Assembly (NCBI GenBank): GCA_003140835.1
Contig: PLLA01000075.1
Coordinates: forward strand, 34,537-96,697
Direction of reading: 5' to 3'
DNA from: Candidatus Tumulicola scandinaviensis
Lineage (GTDB): Bacteria; Vulcanimicrobiota; Vulcanimicrobiia; Vulcanimicrobiales; Vulcanimicrobiaceae
DNA length: 62,161 nt
Notes under the pieces: model-generated
Told to the model about the DNA's origin: nothing
The model's database searches: none
What the model saw: only the letters and a program-made list of their open reading frames with translations
Made by a program: the position numbers and the translations under genes
Shown: positions 36,552-44,948 of the stretch, piece after piece
How the letters are laid out: each line of letters starts with the position of its first letter
Position numbering within the stretch: position 1 is the first letter of the stretch

Positions 36552-37673
36552 TTAAAAGAACTCGAAGCCGGGATGTTGCGCGGCATAGGCCAGCAGGCCA
36601 CCGCGCAGGTGGAGCAAGCGCTTGAATCCTGCATCCCGCAAGCGACGCACCGCCCAGCGCGATTTCGCACCGACGCGGCAGGCAACGATGTAGCGTTGCG
36701 AGCTGTCGAGTTCGTGCATGCGGGCTTCGAGCTGGCTCGCCGGGATGGAGATTGCACCCTCGATCGACCCCAGAACCGCTTCGTGCGGCTCCCGTACGTC
36801 CAGCAGATGCGCGTTCGTCAGCGCGCCCGCAAGCTCGTTCGACTCGATGTCTTCGACGCCGCCGGCGGCGGGTTTGTCGTAATCGATGAGCCTCACGTCA
36901 CCGATCGACGGCGCAGCGCCGCACAGCGCGCACTGTGGATCGCGATCGAACCGGACTTCGCGCACGCGCGCGCTCAAGGTTTCGATCAGCAACAATCGTC
37001 CCACCAGTGGTTCGCCGATCCGAAGGACTATCTTGAGCGCTTCGCTCGCTTGCCACGCGCCGGCGATCCCCGCCAGCGCGCCCAGAACGCCGCCCTCTGC
37101 ACAGGTGGGAACACTTCCGGCGGTGGGCGGTTCGGGATACAGGCAGCGGTAGCACGGTCCACCGGACACGCCGAAGACGCTCACTTGGCCGTCGAACCGA
37201 AATATCGACGCGTACACGTCGGGCTTGCCTTCCAAGATACAGGCGTCGTTGATCAGGTAGCGCACCGGAAAGCGATCGGTGCAGTCGAGAACGACGTCGT
37301 AGAGCCGCACCAGCTCGCGGATGTTGCTTGCATCCACGTCCATCGCAATTGGATCGATCGCGATTGCCGGATTGAGCGCGCGCAGCCGCTCCGCCGCGGC
37401 CGCTGCCTTATTGCGGCCGACGTCGGCGGTCGCAAAGATCGTCTGCCGTTGAAGATTCGTCTCTTCGACGGCGTCGCCGTCGGCGACGCCGACGCGGCCC
37501 ACGCCGGCGGCCGCGAGATATTGCAACGCGGGCGACCCGAGGCCGCCGGCGCCCACCACCAGCACGCGCGCGTTCGCGAGCTTCTCCTGGCCGGACAAGC
37601 CGACTTCCGGAATGAGCAGGTGGCGGCTATACCGGCGCAACGCGGATCGACCGCCGAGCGTCACGTCGCTCAC
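36552..37673 (-). CDS. moeB: MoeB/ThiF adenylyltransferase fused to rhodanese
   Basis: Adenylates the C-terminal glycine of MoaD (or ThiS) and, by its rhodanese domain, supplies sulfur (MoeBR/MoeZ type). 373 residues. ATP-binding GAGGLGSPALQYLAAAGVG, zinc cysteine pairs CYRC and CALC, and catalytic Cys in TCAEGGVLGALAG. C-terminal rhodanese (about 275-370) with active loop CRVGAKS. The GTG start overlaps the hydrolase stop (GTGA). Fits with moaD, moaE and moaA in the same operon. Confidence 0.92.
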   Translation of the reverse strand: MSDVTLGGRSALRRYSRHLLIPEVGLSGQEKLANARVLVVGAGGLGSPALQYLAAAGVGRVGVADGDAVEETNLQRQTIFATADVGRNKAAAAAERLRALNPAIAIDPIAMDVDASNIRELVRLYDVVLDCTDRFPVRYLINDACILEGKPDVYASIFRFDGQVSVFGVSGGPCYRCLYPEPPTAGSVPTCAEGGVLGALAGIAGAWQASEALKIVLRIGEPLVGRLLLIETLSARVREVRFDRDPQCALCGAAPSIGDVRLIDYDKPAAGGVEDIESNELAGALTNAHLLDVREPHEAVLGSIEGAISIPASQLEARMHELDSSQRYIVACRVGAKSRWAVRRLRDAGFKRLLHLRGGLLAYAAQHPGFEFF

Positions 37674-38392
37674 TCCCGCGGGTGCAAGGCGTTTAGCCAC
37701 TCCAGCACCGTACTGCGCGCGCGCTCGCCGGCGTACGTATGATCGCTATCGATGCTCGCAAACGTCTTTGGTTCGGGAGCACGCTCGTAGAGTTCGCGCA
37801 CGCTGTTCTCATTCACCATGGCATCGCGGTTTGCCGCCACGTATAACGCCGGCCTCGCGGCCAATCGCGGAAGTGCCGCCGCATAGCGTTCGTCGACACC
37901 GGCAACGAGCTCGGGCAACGTGACACCGATCACGTACGACGAGCGAAAATCGGTCGCGCCCGCAGCCCGCAAGGTGGCAATCGACGTCGGCCGCCCGTAC
38001 CCGGTGGCAATCGCGATCGTTCCGAGGATCGTCTGATCGAGGGCGGCGGTGAAAATCGCCGTCATTCCGCCCATACTGTGACCCATCGTGTAGACGCCGG
38101 CGTCTCCCCGGTCGCGGGCGAAGCCCACGGTGGCCGACATGGCATCGATGCAGTCGTCGACGCCGCGAAGCGCGCCGCCGCTCGCACCGAGCTTGTGTCC
38201 CGGGAAATCGATATTGTAAACACCGAAGCCGTGACTGGCCAAAAAACCGCACAAGAAATCCAGGTTGTGCTTGCTCGACGAGTAGCCGTGGCCCGCGACG
38301 ATCGACACGCCCCGCGGCCTGCGAGGGGCATACCAGAGCACGGCAACGCGATTGCGATCGCTCGAAACGTTGAACAGCTCGACCTGGCTCAC
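37670..38392 (-). CDS. alpha/beta hydrolase
   Basis: 240 residues. HGYSSSKHNLDFL oxyanion region, nucleophile motif GHSMGG, and a C-terminal DSDHTYAG with the catalytic His. GTG overlaps the moaE stop (GTGA), and the stop overlaps the moeB start, so it is tightly coupled inside the molybdopterin operon. The substrate is unknown. Such embedding is unusual and may be chance operon capture. Confidence 0.82.
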   Translation of the reverse strand: MSQVELFNVSSDRNRVAVLWYAPRRPRGVSIVAGHGYSSSKHNLDFLCGFLASHGFGVYNIDFPGHKLGASGGALRGVDDCIDAMSATVGFARDRGDAGVYTMGHSMGGMTAIFTAALDQTILGTIAIATGYGRPTSIATLRAAGATDFRSSYVIGVTLPELVAGVDERYAAALPRLAARPALYVAANRDAMVNENSVRELYERAPEPKTFASIDSDHTYAGERARSTVLEWLNALHPRE

Positions 38393-38814
38393 GGGTGAAG
38401 CGTCTCGTTGGTTTTCCACTCGCCGGATCCGTCGGCATACCGTTCCTTCTTCCAAATCGGAGCGCGGCGCTTGACTTCGTCGATCGCGTACGCGCAGGCA
38501 TCGAAGGCGGCCTTGCGATGGACCGCCGCCGCCGCCACCGCGACCGCAACTTCGCCGATTCGAAGTTCGCCCGTGCGGTGCACGATGGCGACCCGCACGT
38601 CGCCGAAGCGCTCGCGCGCTTCTTGGGCGATGCGTTCGAACTCCGCCAGCGCCATGGGCTCAAACGCTTCGTACTCGAGACCGTCGACCGGGCGGCCGTC
38701 GCCGGCTCGCGCGCGCACGACTCCCAAAAACGTTACGACGCCGCCGCTCTCGCCGTCTTGCAACACGCCTTCGAGCGCGCGCGGATCGATCGGGTCGCGC
38801 GTCACTTTTAACAT
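38389..38814 (-). CDS. moaE: molybdopterin synthase catalytic subunit
   Basis: 141 residues. Joins with MoaD to insert dithiolene sulfur into precursor Z. FLGVVRARAGDGRPVDGLEYEAF and the catalytic-lysine region APIWKKERYADGSGEW are family hallmarks. Two bases separate it from moaD upstream. Full length. Confidence 0.95.
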   Translation of the reverse strand: MLKVTRDPIDPRALEGVLQDGESGGVVTFLGVVRARAGDGRPVDGLEYEAFEPMALAEFERIAQEARERFGDVRVAIVHRTGELRIGEVAVAVAAAAVHRKAAFDACAYAIDEVKRRAPIWKKERYADGSGEWKTNETLHP

Positions 38815-38816
38815 CG

Positions 38817-39062
38817 TCAGCCGCCACCCACCGGCGGCAGCAGCGCGAGTTCGTCGCCGTCGCAGAGCGCCTCGTCGAGCGATGCTACGCGGCCGTTTCG
38901 AGCCGTTCGCGTCGACGCGGCGACGTCACTCAGCGCCGGAAAGTCGCGCGCCAGGATCGCCCAGGCATCGCGTATGCGAGAACCGTCACCCAAATCGAGC
39001 GCAAAGTCTGACTCGGGCAGCAGTTCGCGCACTCGCGCAAACGCCAGCACGCGAACCCTCAC
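38817..39062 (-). CDS. moaD: molybdopterin synthase sulfur-carrier subunit
   Basis: 81 residues, ubiquitin-like. Starts VRVRVLAFARVRELL at GTG 39062 and ends PPVGGG, giving the C-terminal Gly-Gly that is thiocarboxylated. The open frame further upstream (to 39185) overlaps the preceding 84-residue gene and is shadow. Partner of MoaE and MoeB. Confidence 0.92.
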   Translation of the reverse strand: MRVRVLAFARVRELLPESDFALDLGDGSRIRDAWAILARDFPALSDVAASTRTARNGRVASLDEALCDGDELALLPPVGGG

Positions 39063-39067
39063 GCGGC

Positions 39068-39322
39068 TTAGTAGCCCCCGATGTCGGACGTATAGCCGTG
39101 GGCCTGAAGCCACGCCCGCGAGCGCTCGTGCGCGACCAGCATGTCGAGCCGGTTGCAAATGAGTTTGTGCACGAGGACTTCCCAAAAATGTTCGTCCTTA
39201 GCGTAGACCTCGTCGGACACTTCATTTTCCGCGCGCGCGAACTCACGCAACGCACGCCAGTCTTCGCGGGCGAGAATTTCCCGGAGACGCGCCTCGTACT
39301 CCGGCGACGGCTGGGCCTGCAT
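39068..39322 (-). CDS. 84-residue helical protein of unknown function
   Basis: ATG shares its A with the HAD gene stop (TGATG), and moaD follows after 5 bases. The protein is charged and almost all helical (SPEYEARLREILAREDWRALREFARAENEV, then VHKLICNRLDML). It has no signal peptide, and one cysteine. I do not recognise a family. Position suggests co-expression with moaD. Confidence 0.65.
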   Translation of the reverse strand: MQAQPSPEYEARLREILAREDWRALREFARAENEVSDEVYAKDEHFWEVLVHKLICNRLDMLVAHERSRAWLQAHGYTSDIGGY

Positions 39323-40143
39323 CACGCGCTCTTCTCTTCGCTCTCCAAGCGTGCGAGGACGTATCGATCGATCGCACGGGCCACGCCGTCGCGGTCGCAT
39401 GGGGCCGTCACGCGCTCCACCGCTTGGCGGACGTCCGGCGGCGCGTTGCCCATCGCGACCCCGACTCCCGCCCACCGCAGCATCGGCACGTCGTTGCGCG
39501 AGTCGCCGATCGCCAGCACGCGATTGGCCGGAATATCGAGATCCGCGCACAGCCGAGCGAGTGCGGTTTCCTTCGTCGCTTCCGGACTCGTTACCGCGCA
39601 CTCTTCGAAGTCACCCCATACCTCGTACTTGAAATGCAGCGGCAAGTCGCCGAATTCATCGCGCATTGCATCGACCGCCCGCCGTCCGAGAAATCGTACG
39701 AACGTCGGCGGAGTTTTCATCACTTCGACCACCGATCGGACCTCACGCCAGTGCGGCCCGCGCATGTCCTCCATATGGACGGTCGTCCCTTCCAATCGTA
39801 GGAAGCGCTCCTCGAAGTACACGGCGACGTCCAGCCGGAGTCGCTCCGCGAATCGCATCATAGGGAGCGCGTGGACGAGCGGGACCGGGATGTGCCCCAA
39901 GGTGCGGCCTGAAAGAAAGTCCTTGGTCAGGGCGCCGTGCGCGCAAATGGCCGGCAAGTTCAGATTGAGTTCGCGCACCAAGCGGGCGGGCAGATCGGCG
40001 CCGCGTCCGGTGACGAGGACGACGCGCACGCCGGCGTCCAGGGCTGCGCGTAACGCCCGCCGGTTCTCCGGCGAAATGTCGTCGTTGGCGTCGAGCAGCG
40101 TACCGTCGAGGTCGAGGGCGATGAGGTCGATTGGCGTCAGCAC
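39322..40143 (-). CDS. HAD-IIB (Cof-type) phosphatase
   Basis: 273 residues from GTG 40143, giving MLTPIDLIALDLDGTLLD. Motif I DLDGTLLD, motif II VLVTGRG, and motif IV GDSRNDVPMLRWAGVGVAMGN are intact, with a large C2-type cap between. Cof-like proteins dephosphorylate sugar phosphates, FMN or similar. A TTG 9 codons upstream is an alternative start. First gene of the ten-gene minus-strand run ending at moaA. Confidence 0.88.
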   Translation of the reverse strand: MLTPIDLIALDLDGTLLDANDDISPENRRALRAALDAGVRVVLVTGRGADLPARLVRELNLNLPAICAHGALTKDFLSGRTLGHIPVPLVHALPMMRFAERLRLDVAVYFEERFLRLEGTTVHMEDMRGPHWREVRSVVEVMKTPPTFVRFLGRRAVDAMRDEFGDLPLHFKYEVWGDFEECAVTSPEATKETALARLCADLDIPANRVLAIGDSRNDVPMLRWAGVGVAMGNAPPDVRQAVERVTAPCDRDGVARAIDRYVLARLESEEKSA

Positions 40144-40245
40144 CAAGCTAACTATACCCCCGGCGGTCAATCGCAGGATGGACGTCGTCCGTGCCTCGCC
40201 TGGCGGGTGCGACCTTTGACGGAAGAGAAGCGTTGCCGTACTGCT

Positions 40246-40635
40246 ATGGTCGCTCGCAAAATCGCGCTCCCGCTCGCACTGATTGCAGCGTTGACGGCTG
40301 CTCCGGCGGCGGCGCAGCCGCGCTGCACGCGAGAGGTCCTCGCGGTTGGCGGCGCGCCAGTGACCTTCGTCTACTGCGTCGCCGGCCTGGTGCGCTCAGA
40401 GGGCGATGAAGTGCTCGTGCCGGTCTCCGCGTCCTACTCGTCTCCGGGCGGGGCGTTTAGCGCGACGCGTGAGCTTCACTTCGTGGGCGGCGAGGGCAGT
40501 TCGCGCATCCTCGAGAGCCTCGACCTCGCCCACATCGGGTTGACCGGCGTCCTCCATTTGACGCTGGTCTACGCCGGGGGCATGGTCCGAGTCGAAGGGG
40601 CGCTCCTGACCCCCGGCGGCATCACGATCAAGTAG
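40246..40635 (+). CDS. small secreted protein of unknown function
   Basis: 129 residues with a clear signal peptide (KIALPLALIAALTAAPAAAQ). The mature protein is beta-rich and has two cysteines (PRCTREVL and FVYCVAG), which could form a disulfide. No family recognised. ATG 40246 is the start that opens the signal peptide; the 13 codons upstream do not. Followed by a likely terminator. Confidence 0.65.
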   Translation: MVARKIALPLALIAALTAAPAAAQPRCTREVLAVGGAPVTFVYCVAGLVRSEGDEVLVPVSASYSSPGGAFSATRELHFVGGEGSSRILESLDLAHIGLTGVLHLTLVYAGGMVRVEGALLTPGGITIK

Positions 40636-40639
40636 CCGC

Positions 40640-40655
40640 CGCCTCGCAGGAGGCG
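40640..40655. other. hairpin after secreted-protein gene
   Basis: Perfect stem CGCCTC-GCAG-GAGGCG just past the stop codon. It has no T-tract, but a second hairpin with one follows 10 bases on. Confidence 0.4.
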
Positions 40656-40665
40656 CCGTATTGCA

Positions 40666-40689
40666 ACCCTCCGGGCAAGAGGGTATTTT
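40666..40689 (+). terminator. intrinsic terminator-like hairpin
   Basis: Stem ACCCTC-CGGGCAA-GAGGGT followed by ATTTT, as expected for an intrinsic terminator of the secreted-protein gene. The same bases can be read as a promoter (TTGCAA, 17, TATTTT) for the next gene, so the assignment is shared. Confidence 0.45.
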
Positions 40690-40775
40690 AAGACTCGTAG
40701 CATGCGGCGTTTGTACATAGCGTTCAGCAGTTCCAAGATTCCCGACGGCTGTCGACAGGGAGCCTAACCTTCACT

Positions 40776-42203
40776 ATGCCTTGTACGGCTACCAAGCCCG
40801 ACCTAACGGTTCGGGAGCAAGCGCACCACCTCTACGAAGCGATACCGCCCGGCCTATTCCGGGTCAACGACGAAAACGAGCGTATCGCCTGGCGCGTCAG
40901 CCCCGAGCCGTTTGCGTTATCGGCCGAGCAGCTCGACAGTATCGAACGTCTCGGCCACGATCTTTTGGTCTTCTACCGGGCGCTCAACAACCTGTACAAC
41001 CGCAGCGCCCGCGGGACCGCCCCCGCCTTCATCGCCGAGTATCTCGATCACGGGAAACCCGAACAAGTCGTGAAGCTGGCGCGCCAAAACCGTTTCAAGC
41101 AAGAACTTCCGGCGATCATCCGCCCCGATTTGATCGTCACCGACGATGGCTTTGCGGCCACCGAGCTCGACAGCGTGCCCGGCGGAATGGGGTTCCTGGG
41201 CGCCACGACCGAGGCATACTGCCAGCTGGGCATCGAGAGTGCCGGCGGAGCGGACGGTATTCCAAAAAGTTTTGCCGCCATGCTCCGGCACGTCACCCAA
41301 ATCGAAATCCCGACGGTCGCCATCGTTGTGTCGGACGAATCGGCCGATTACCGCAACGAAATGGGGTGGCTCGCCGCGGCGGTGCGCCGGCTCGGCGTCG
41401 CCAATGCGTGGTTGCGCACACCCAACGAAATTTTCTTCACCGAAGAAGGCCTCTTCATTCGCCACGAGGACGGGCGCGAGGAACGCCTCGACGCGCTGTA
41501 CCGCAATTTCGAAATGTTCGATCTGTACAACGTGCCCAAGCAAGAGCTCATGCTCTACGCTGCCCGCCATAACCGCGTGAAGATGACGCCCCCACCCAAA
41601 GCCAATCTCGAAGAGAAACTCTCGTTCGCGCTCTTCCACCATTACGCATTGGCACAGCTGTGGACGGCAGAGTTAGGAAAAGAACGCTTCGAGCGACTCC
41701 AGAGGATCTTCCCGAAGACCTGGGTCCTCGATCCGCGCCCCCTGCCGCCGCAAGCGGTCGTCGCCGGTTTGCAAGCCGGCGGACAGCCAATCGCCGATTT
41801 TCGCCGATTAATCGAACTGGGAAAAAGCGAACGCGACTACGTGGTCAAACCGTCCGGATTCTCCGAGTTGGCATGGGGATCGCGCGGCGTAAAAATCGCC
41901 AACGATCTCACCAAGGACGAGTGGACGGCGACGATCGAAATGGCGCTCGCGTCGTTCGATAAGACGCCCTATATTTTACAGCGCTTTCATAAAGGCAAGC
42001 GCTTGCAGCAGACCTATTTCGATCGCGAAAGGGACGAGATTCGCACGTACGACGGACGCGTTCGTCTCTGTCCCTATTACTTCGTGACCGGCGAAGACGA
42101 GGTGCGGCTTGGCGGAATACTCGCAACCGTCGCCCCCGCCGACAAGCGTCTCATCCACGGGATGACCGACGCCGTCATGACATCCTCGGCGCTAGCCTCG
42201 TAG
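40776..42203 (+). CDS. ATP-grasp-like (glutathionylspermidine synthase-like) protein
   Basis: 475 residues, no signal peptide. It resembles the circularly permuted ATP-grasp/glutathionylspermidine synthase-like group: LIVTDDGFAATELDSVPGGMGFLGATTEAY in the first half, then YVVKPSGFSELAWGSRGVKIA and PYILQRFHKGKR, then GRVRLCPYYFV near the end. These suggest ATP binding and carboxylate-amine ligation. Substrate unknown, and assignment is by motif resemblance only. It overlaps the convergent aminotransferase by 29 bases. Confidence 0.6.
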   Translation: MPCTATKPDLTVREQAHHLYEAIPPGLFRVNDENERIAWRVSPEPFALSAEQLDSIERLGHDLLVFYRALNNLYNRSARGTAPAFIAEYLDHGKPEQVVKLARQNRFKQELPAIIRPDLIVTDDGFAATELDSVPGGMGFLGATTEAYCQLGIESAGGADGIPKSFAAMLRHVTQIEIPTVAIVVSDESADYRNEMGWLAAAVRRLGVANAWLRTPNEIFFTEEGLFIRHEDGREERLDALYRNFEMFDLYNVPKQELMLYAARHNRVKMTPPPKANLEEKLSFALFHHYALAQLWTAELGKERFERLQRIFPKTWVLDPRPLPPQAVVAGLQAGGQPIADFRRLIELGKSERDYVVKPSGFSELAWGSRGVKIANDLTKDEWTATIEMALASFDKTPYILQRFHKGKRLQQTYFDRERDEIRTYDGRVRLCPYYFVTGEDEVRLGGILATVAPADKRLIHGMTDAVMTSSALAS

Positions 42204-43326
42204 CGTCGCGCGCGAACTCGACAAGACGGTCGACGTCTTCTAGGGTGTTGTAGCCGTGCGGGGCGACGCGGATGCCCCCCGGCCGATACGTGGTTACGAC
42301 CCCCTCTTTCTGCATCGCCCGGCCGAGCGCAACGCTGTCGACGCCGGCTATCTCGAACGTGACGATTCCCGACGAAATGCCGGCACCGCGCTGCGTGAGT
42401 ACGGTTGCACCCGCTCCGGTCAAACGCTCGCACAGATAATCCGTCAACGTTAAGACGTGACGCTCGATCGCGGCCGGGTCGCACCGTTCGAAAAGGTCGA
42501 TCGACCGAACCAGTGAGAGCGTGCCGACGATGTTCGGCGTGCCGCCTTCGAAACGCATGGCTTGCGCAGCGTAGGGTTGTTCGTATTCGTGAAAATCCCA
42601 CATGTCGTGCATCGATCGCCACCCCGGCATCGCCAACGTCAGTCGATCGATGAGATCCTCGCGGACGTAGAGGAGACCGATGCCGTGCAGGCCCAGCATC
42701 CATTTTCCGGCACCCGCATACAGCGTGTCGACGCCCGCTTCGCGAACGTCGAGCCGCAGCGCTCCCAAGCCTTGAATCGCGTCCACGCACAAAAGCGCGC
42801 CGCCGGCATGCGCAACTTGGCTCAGCGACGTCAAGTCGTGACGATAACCGTCGGCATACGATACCCACGACAGGGCGACCGCCCGCGTTTGCGGCCGTAG
42901 CTCTCGCTTCAACCGCTCCGGCGTTAGTCGCTCCTCGCGCGTCGTAAGCAGCCGCACGCCGACGCCGCGTTTGCGCAAGGCAACCCACGGCACGGCATTG
43001 GAGGGAAACTCGTTGTCGCACAAGAGCACCTCGTCACCCGGCCGCCAATCGATGCCCAGAGCGACGACGTTCGCGCCGGAGCTGGTGCTTGGAACGGTGG
43101 CGATTTCGCTTCCACGAGCCCCGATGAATCGCGCGATGCGGTCGCGATACTCCGGCATCCGGGCGTCGTACGGAAAGGTCCCCAGCACGCCCGCCTCGCC
43201 GTGCTCGCGAAGTAACTGCTCGATCGCGATGCGCGACGAGTGCGGCAGGATGCCGACGGCCGCGTGGTTGAGGTAGACGTACTTTTCGGTAGCGGCGAAC
43301 TCGTTGCGCGGAAGCGGCGTGGTCAC
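42175..43326 (-). CDS. class V PLP aminotransferase
   Basis: 383 residues. YLNHAAVGILP near the N terminus, TSSGANVVALG, CVDAIQGLGAL, and the PLP lysine in LYAGAGKWMLGLHGIGLLYV place it with isopenicillin N epimerase/cysteine desulfurase-like class V enzymes. No conserved desulfurase cysteine loop is obvious, so lyase or epimerase activity is as likely. The GTG start overlaps the phoU stop (GTGA). Substrate unknown. Confidence 0.85.
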   Translation of the reverse strand: MTTPLPRNEFAATEKYVYLNHAAVGILPHSSRIAIEQLLREHGEAGVLGTFPYDARMPEYRDRIARFIGARGSEIATVPSTSSGANVVALGIDWRPGDEVLLCDNEFPSNAVPWVALRKRGVGVRLLTTREERLTPERLKRELRPQTRAVALSWVSYADGYRHDLTSLSQVAHAGGALLCVDAIQGLGALRLDVREAGVDTLYAGAGKWMLGLHGIGLLYVREDLIDRLTLAMPGWRSMHDMWDFHEYEQPYAAQAMRFEGGTPNIVGTLSLVRSIDLFERCDPAAIERHVLTLTDYLCERLTGAGATVLTQRGAGISSGIVTFEIAGVDSVALGRAMQKEGVVTTYRPGGIRVAPHGYNTLEDVDRLVEFARDATRLAPRMS

Positions 43327-43970
43327 TCGGCGCCGATCATGTCCTTCGTGTGCCAAGCAATGTTTCCGGCACGATCGCCGACGCGCTCGAGCGATGCCAG
43401 CACGAACAGATACCGCGTTCCCGGACGTATGATGTCCGGATCGCCGCGCATCTCTTCCTGCAGCAGCTTGATGCTGCGCTTGTAGAGCTTGTCGACCTGA
43501 TCGTCGCGATCGATCACTTCGCTAGCCAGGTTTGCGTTGCGCTCGGTATACGCGCGCATGGCGTCGAGCAGCATGGCGTGCGCGACGCTAGCGATCCGAT
43601 CGATCTCGACCTTCTGCGGACGCATCGCCTGATCGGAGAGTTTAATCGCGTTTTTCGCAATGTCGACCGCGTAGTCGCCGACGCGTTCCAAGTCGGTCGC
43701 GATCTCGAGCATGGCGGCGATTTCGCGCAACTCGCCGGCGACCGGCTGCTGTCGCCAAATCAACTCGATGCAGTGCGCTTCGACGCGCCGGCGTAGGTCG
43801 TCGACGGTGTCGTCACCGGCCACCACGCGCGCGCCGGCGGCGGCGTCCCGGCTATTGAGCGCATCGACGGCGACGCGAATGGCGTCGCCTACCAGTGCCC
43901 CCAGTCGTACGACGTCGAGCCGCGTCCCTTCCAGTGCCTCGTGATACGCGATCCGCAAGTCCTCTCCCAT
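43323..43970 (-). CDS. phoU: PhoU-type phosphate signalling regulator
   Basis: 215 residues, two three-helix PhoU repeats. IATDLERVGDYAVDIAKNAI and LASLERVGDRAGNIA hold the metal-binding ERVGD motifs of each half. No Pst transporter or PhoR/PhoB lies nearby. I list ATG 43970, but its GAGG abuts the start. TTG 43958, preceded by GGAGAGG, gives MRIAYHEALEG, closer to the usual PhoU N terminus, and may be the real start. Confidence 0.92.
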   Translation of the reverse strand: MGEDLRIAYHEALEGTRLDVVRLGALVGDAIRVAVDALNSRDAAAGARVVAGDDTVDDLRRRVEAHCIELIWRQQPVAGELREIAAMLEIATDLERVGDYAVDIAKNAIKLSDQAMRPQKVEIDRIASVAHAMLLDAMRAYTERNANLASEVIDRDDQVDKLYKRSIKLLQEEMRGDPDIIRPGTRYLFVLASLERVGDRAGNIAWHTKDMIGAE

Positions 43971-43992
43971 CCTCAAAAAAGCGGCAGCCCCC

Positions 43993-44021
43993 AGTATAGG
44001 GCAAAGGTGACTTCCCCGCAA
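43993..44021 (-). promoter_or_regulatory. phoU promoter
   Basis: On the minus strand -35 TTGCGG, 17-base spacer and -10 TATACT, placing the transcript start about 15 bases before the ATG. Good spacing and five-of-six -10. It would drive phoU and the coupled aminotransferase. Confidence 0.6.
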
Positions 44022-44093
44022 CGCAACGAATGGACCTGCGCTCTTTATCAAACCATAAGCAACCCCGGCCTACGTATAAGAAGGGAATCGCTC

Positions 44094-44948
44094 GTGTCTG
44101 AGATTCGCAGCGTCGGCGTTTGCGGCGCCGGCTTGATGGGAAACGGCATCGCGCAAACGTGTGCGAGTGCCGGTTTGGACGTCGTGCTGGTGGAGCTTGA
44201 GCAAGCGCCGCTCGACCGCGGGATGTCGGCCATCGCCAAGTCGCTCGACAAGTTCGTCGAAAAAGGCAAGCTTTCGCAAACCGAGCGGGCGGCAACTGCC
44301 GCGCGCATCAAGGCGAGCACCGACGTCGCCGACGTAAAAGCGTGCGATCTCGTCATCGAAGCCATCGTCGAAAACGTCGAGGTCAAGACCGCCTTGTTTC
44401 GCCGCCTCGACGAGGTGCTCGCGCCGCACGCCATCATCTGCACGAACACCTCGAGCTTATGCGTGATCGAACTGGCCGCAAAGACGAAGCGGCCCGACAA
44501 AGTTGCCGGACTCCATTTCTTCAATCCGGTTCCGATCATGAAGCTGGTCGAAGTCGTGAAGACCATTGCGACATCGCAAGAGACGGTCGACGCGCTCTTT
44601 GCGTTCTCGAAAAAACTCGGTAAGGAGCCGATTTTGGCTCGAGACACGCCGGGCTTCGTGGTCAACCGCCTCCTCGTTCCATACTTGCTCTACGCGATTC
44701 GACTGCTCGAAGAGGGCTTGGCGAGCAAAGAGGACATCGACAACGGAATGAAGCTCGGTTGCGGTTACCCGATGGGACCCTTCGAGCTGCTCGACTTCGT
44801 CGGACTCGACACGACCTACTACATCGCCGAGATCATGTTCGACGAGTTCAAAGATCCGATGATGGCGGCGCCACCGCTGCTCAAGCGCATGGTCTTGGCG
44901 GGCCGTTTAGGTCGCAAGAGCGGAAAGGGGTTTTACGACTATGCCTGA
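44094..44948 (+). CDS. 3-hydroxybutyryl-CoA dehydrogenase
   Basis: NAD(P)-dependent oxidation or reduction of 3-hydroxyacyl-CoA. 284 residues, the stand-alone size. Rossmann VGVCGAGLMGNGIAQTCASAG, NTSSLCVIELA, catalytic His in GLHFFNPVPIMKLVEVV, and C-terminal GYPMGPFELLDFVGLD. The GTG start has AAGGGA 6 bases before it. It overlaps the crotonase gene by 8 bases. Possible symbol hbd or paaH; I leave it open. Confidence 0.94.
   Translation: MSEIRSVGVCGAGLMGNGIAQTCASAGLDVVLVELEQAPLDRGMSAIAKSLDKFVEKGKLSQTERAATAARIKASTDVADVKACDLVIEAIVENVEVKTALFRRLDEVLAPHAIICTNTSSLCVIELAAKTKRPDKVAGLHFFNPVPIMKLVEVVKTIATSQETVDALFAFSKKLGKEPILARDTPGFVVNRLLVPYLLYAIRLLEEGLASKEDIDNGMKLGCGYPMGPFELLDFVGLDTTYYIAEIMFDEFKDPMMAAPPLLKRMVLAGRLGRKSGKGFYDYA

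Noticed and set aside
40218..40246. TTGACG, 17, TACTGC as promoter of the secreted-protein gene
   Set aside because: The transcript would start after the ATG that opens the signal peptide.
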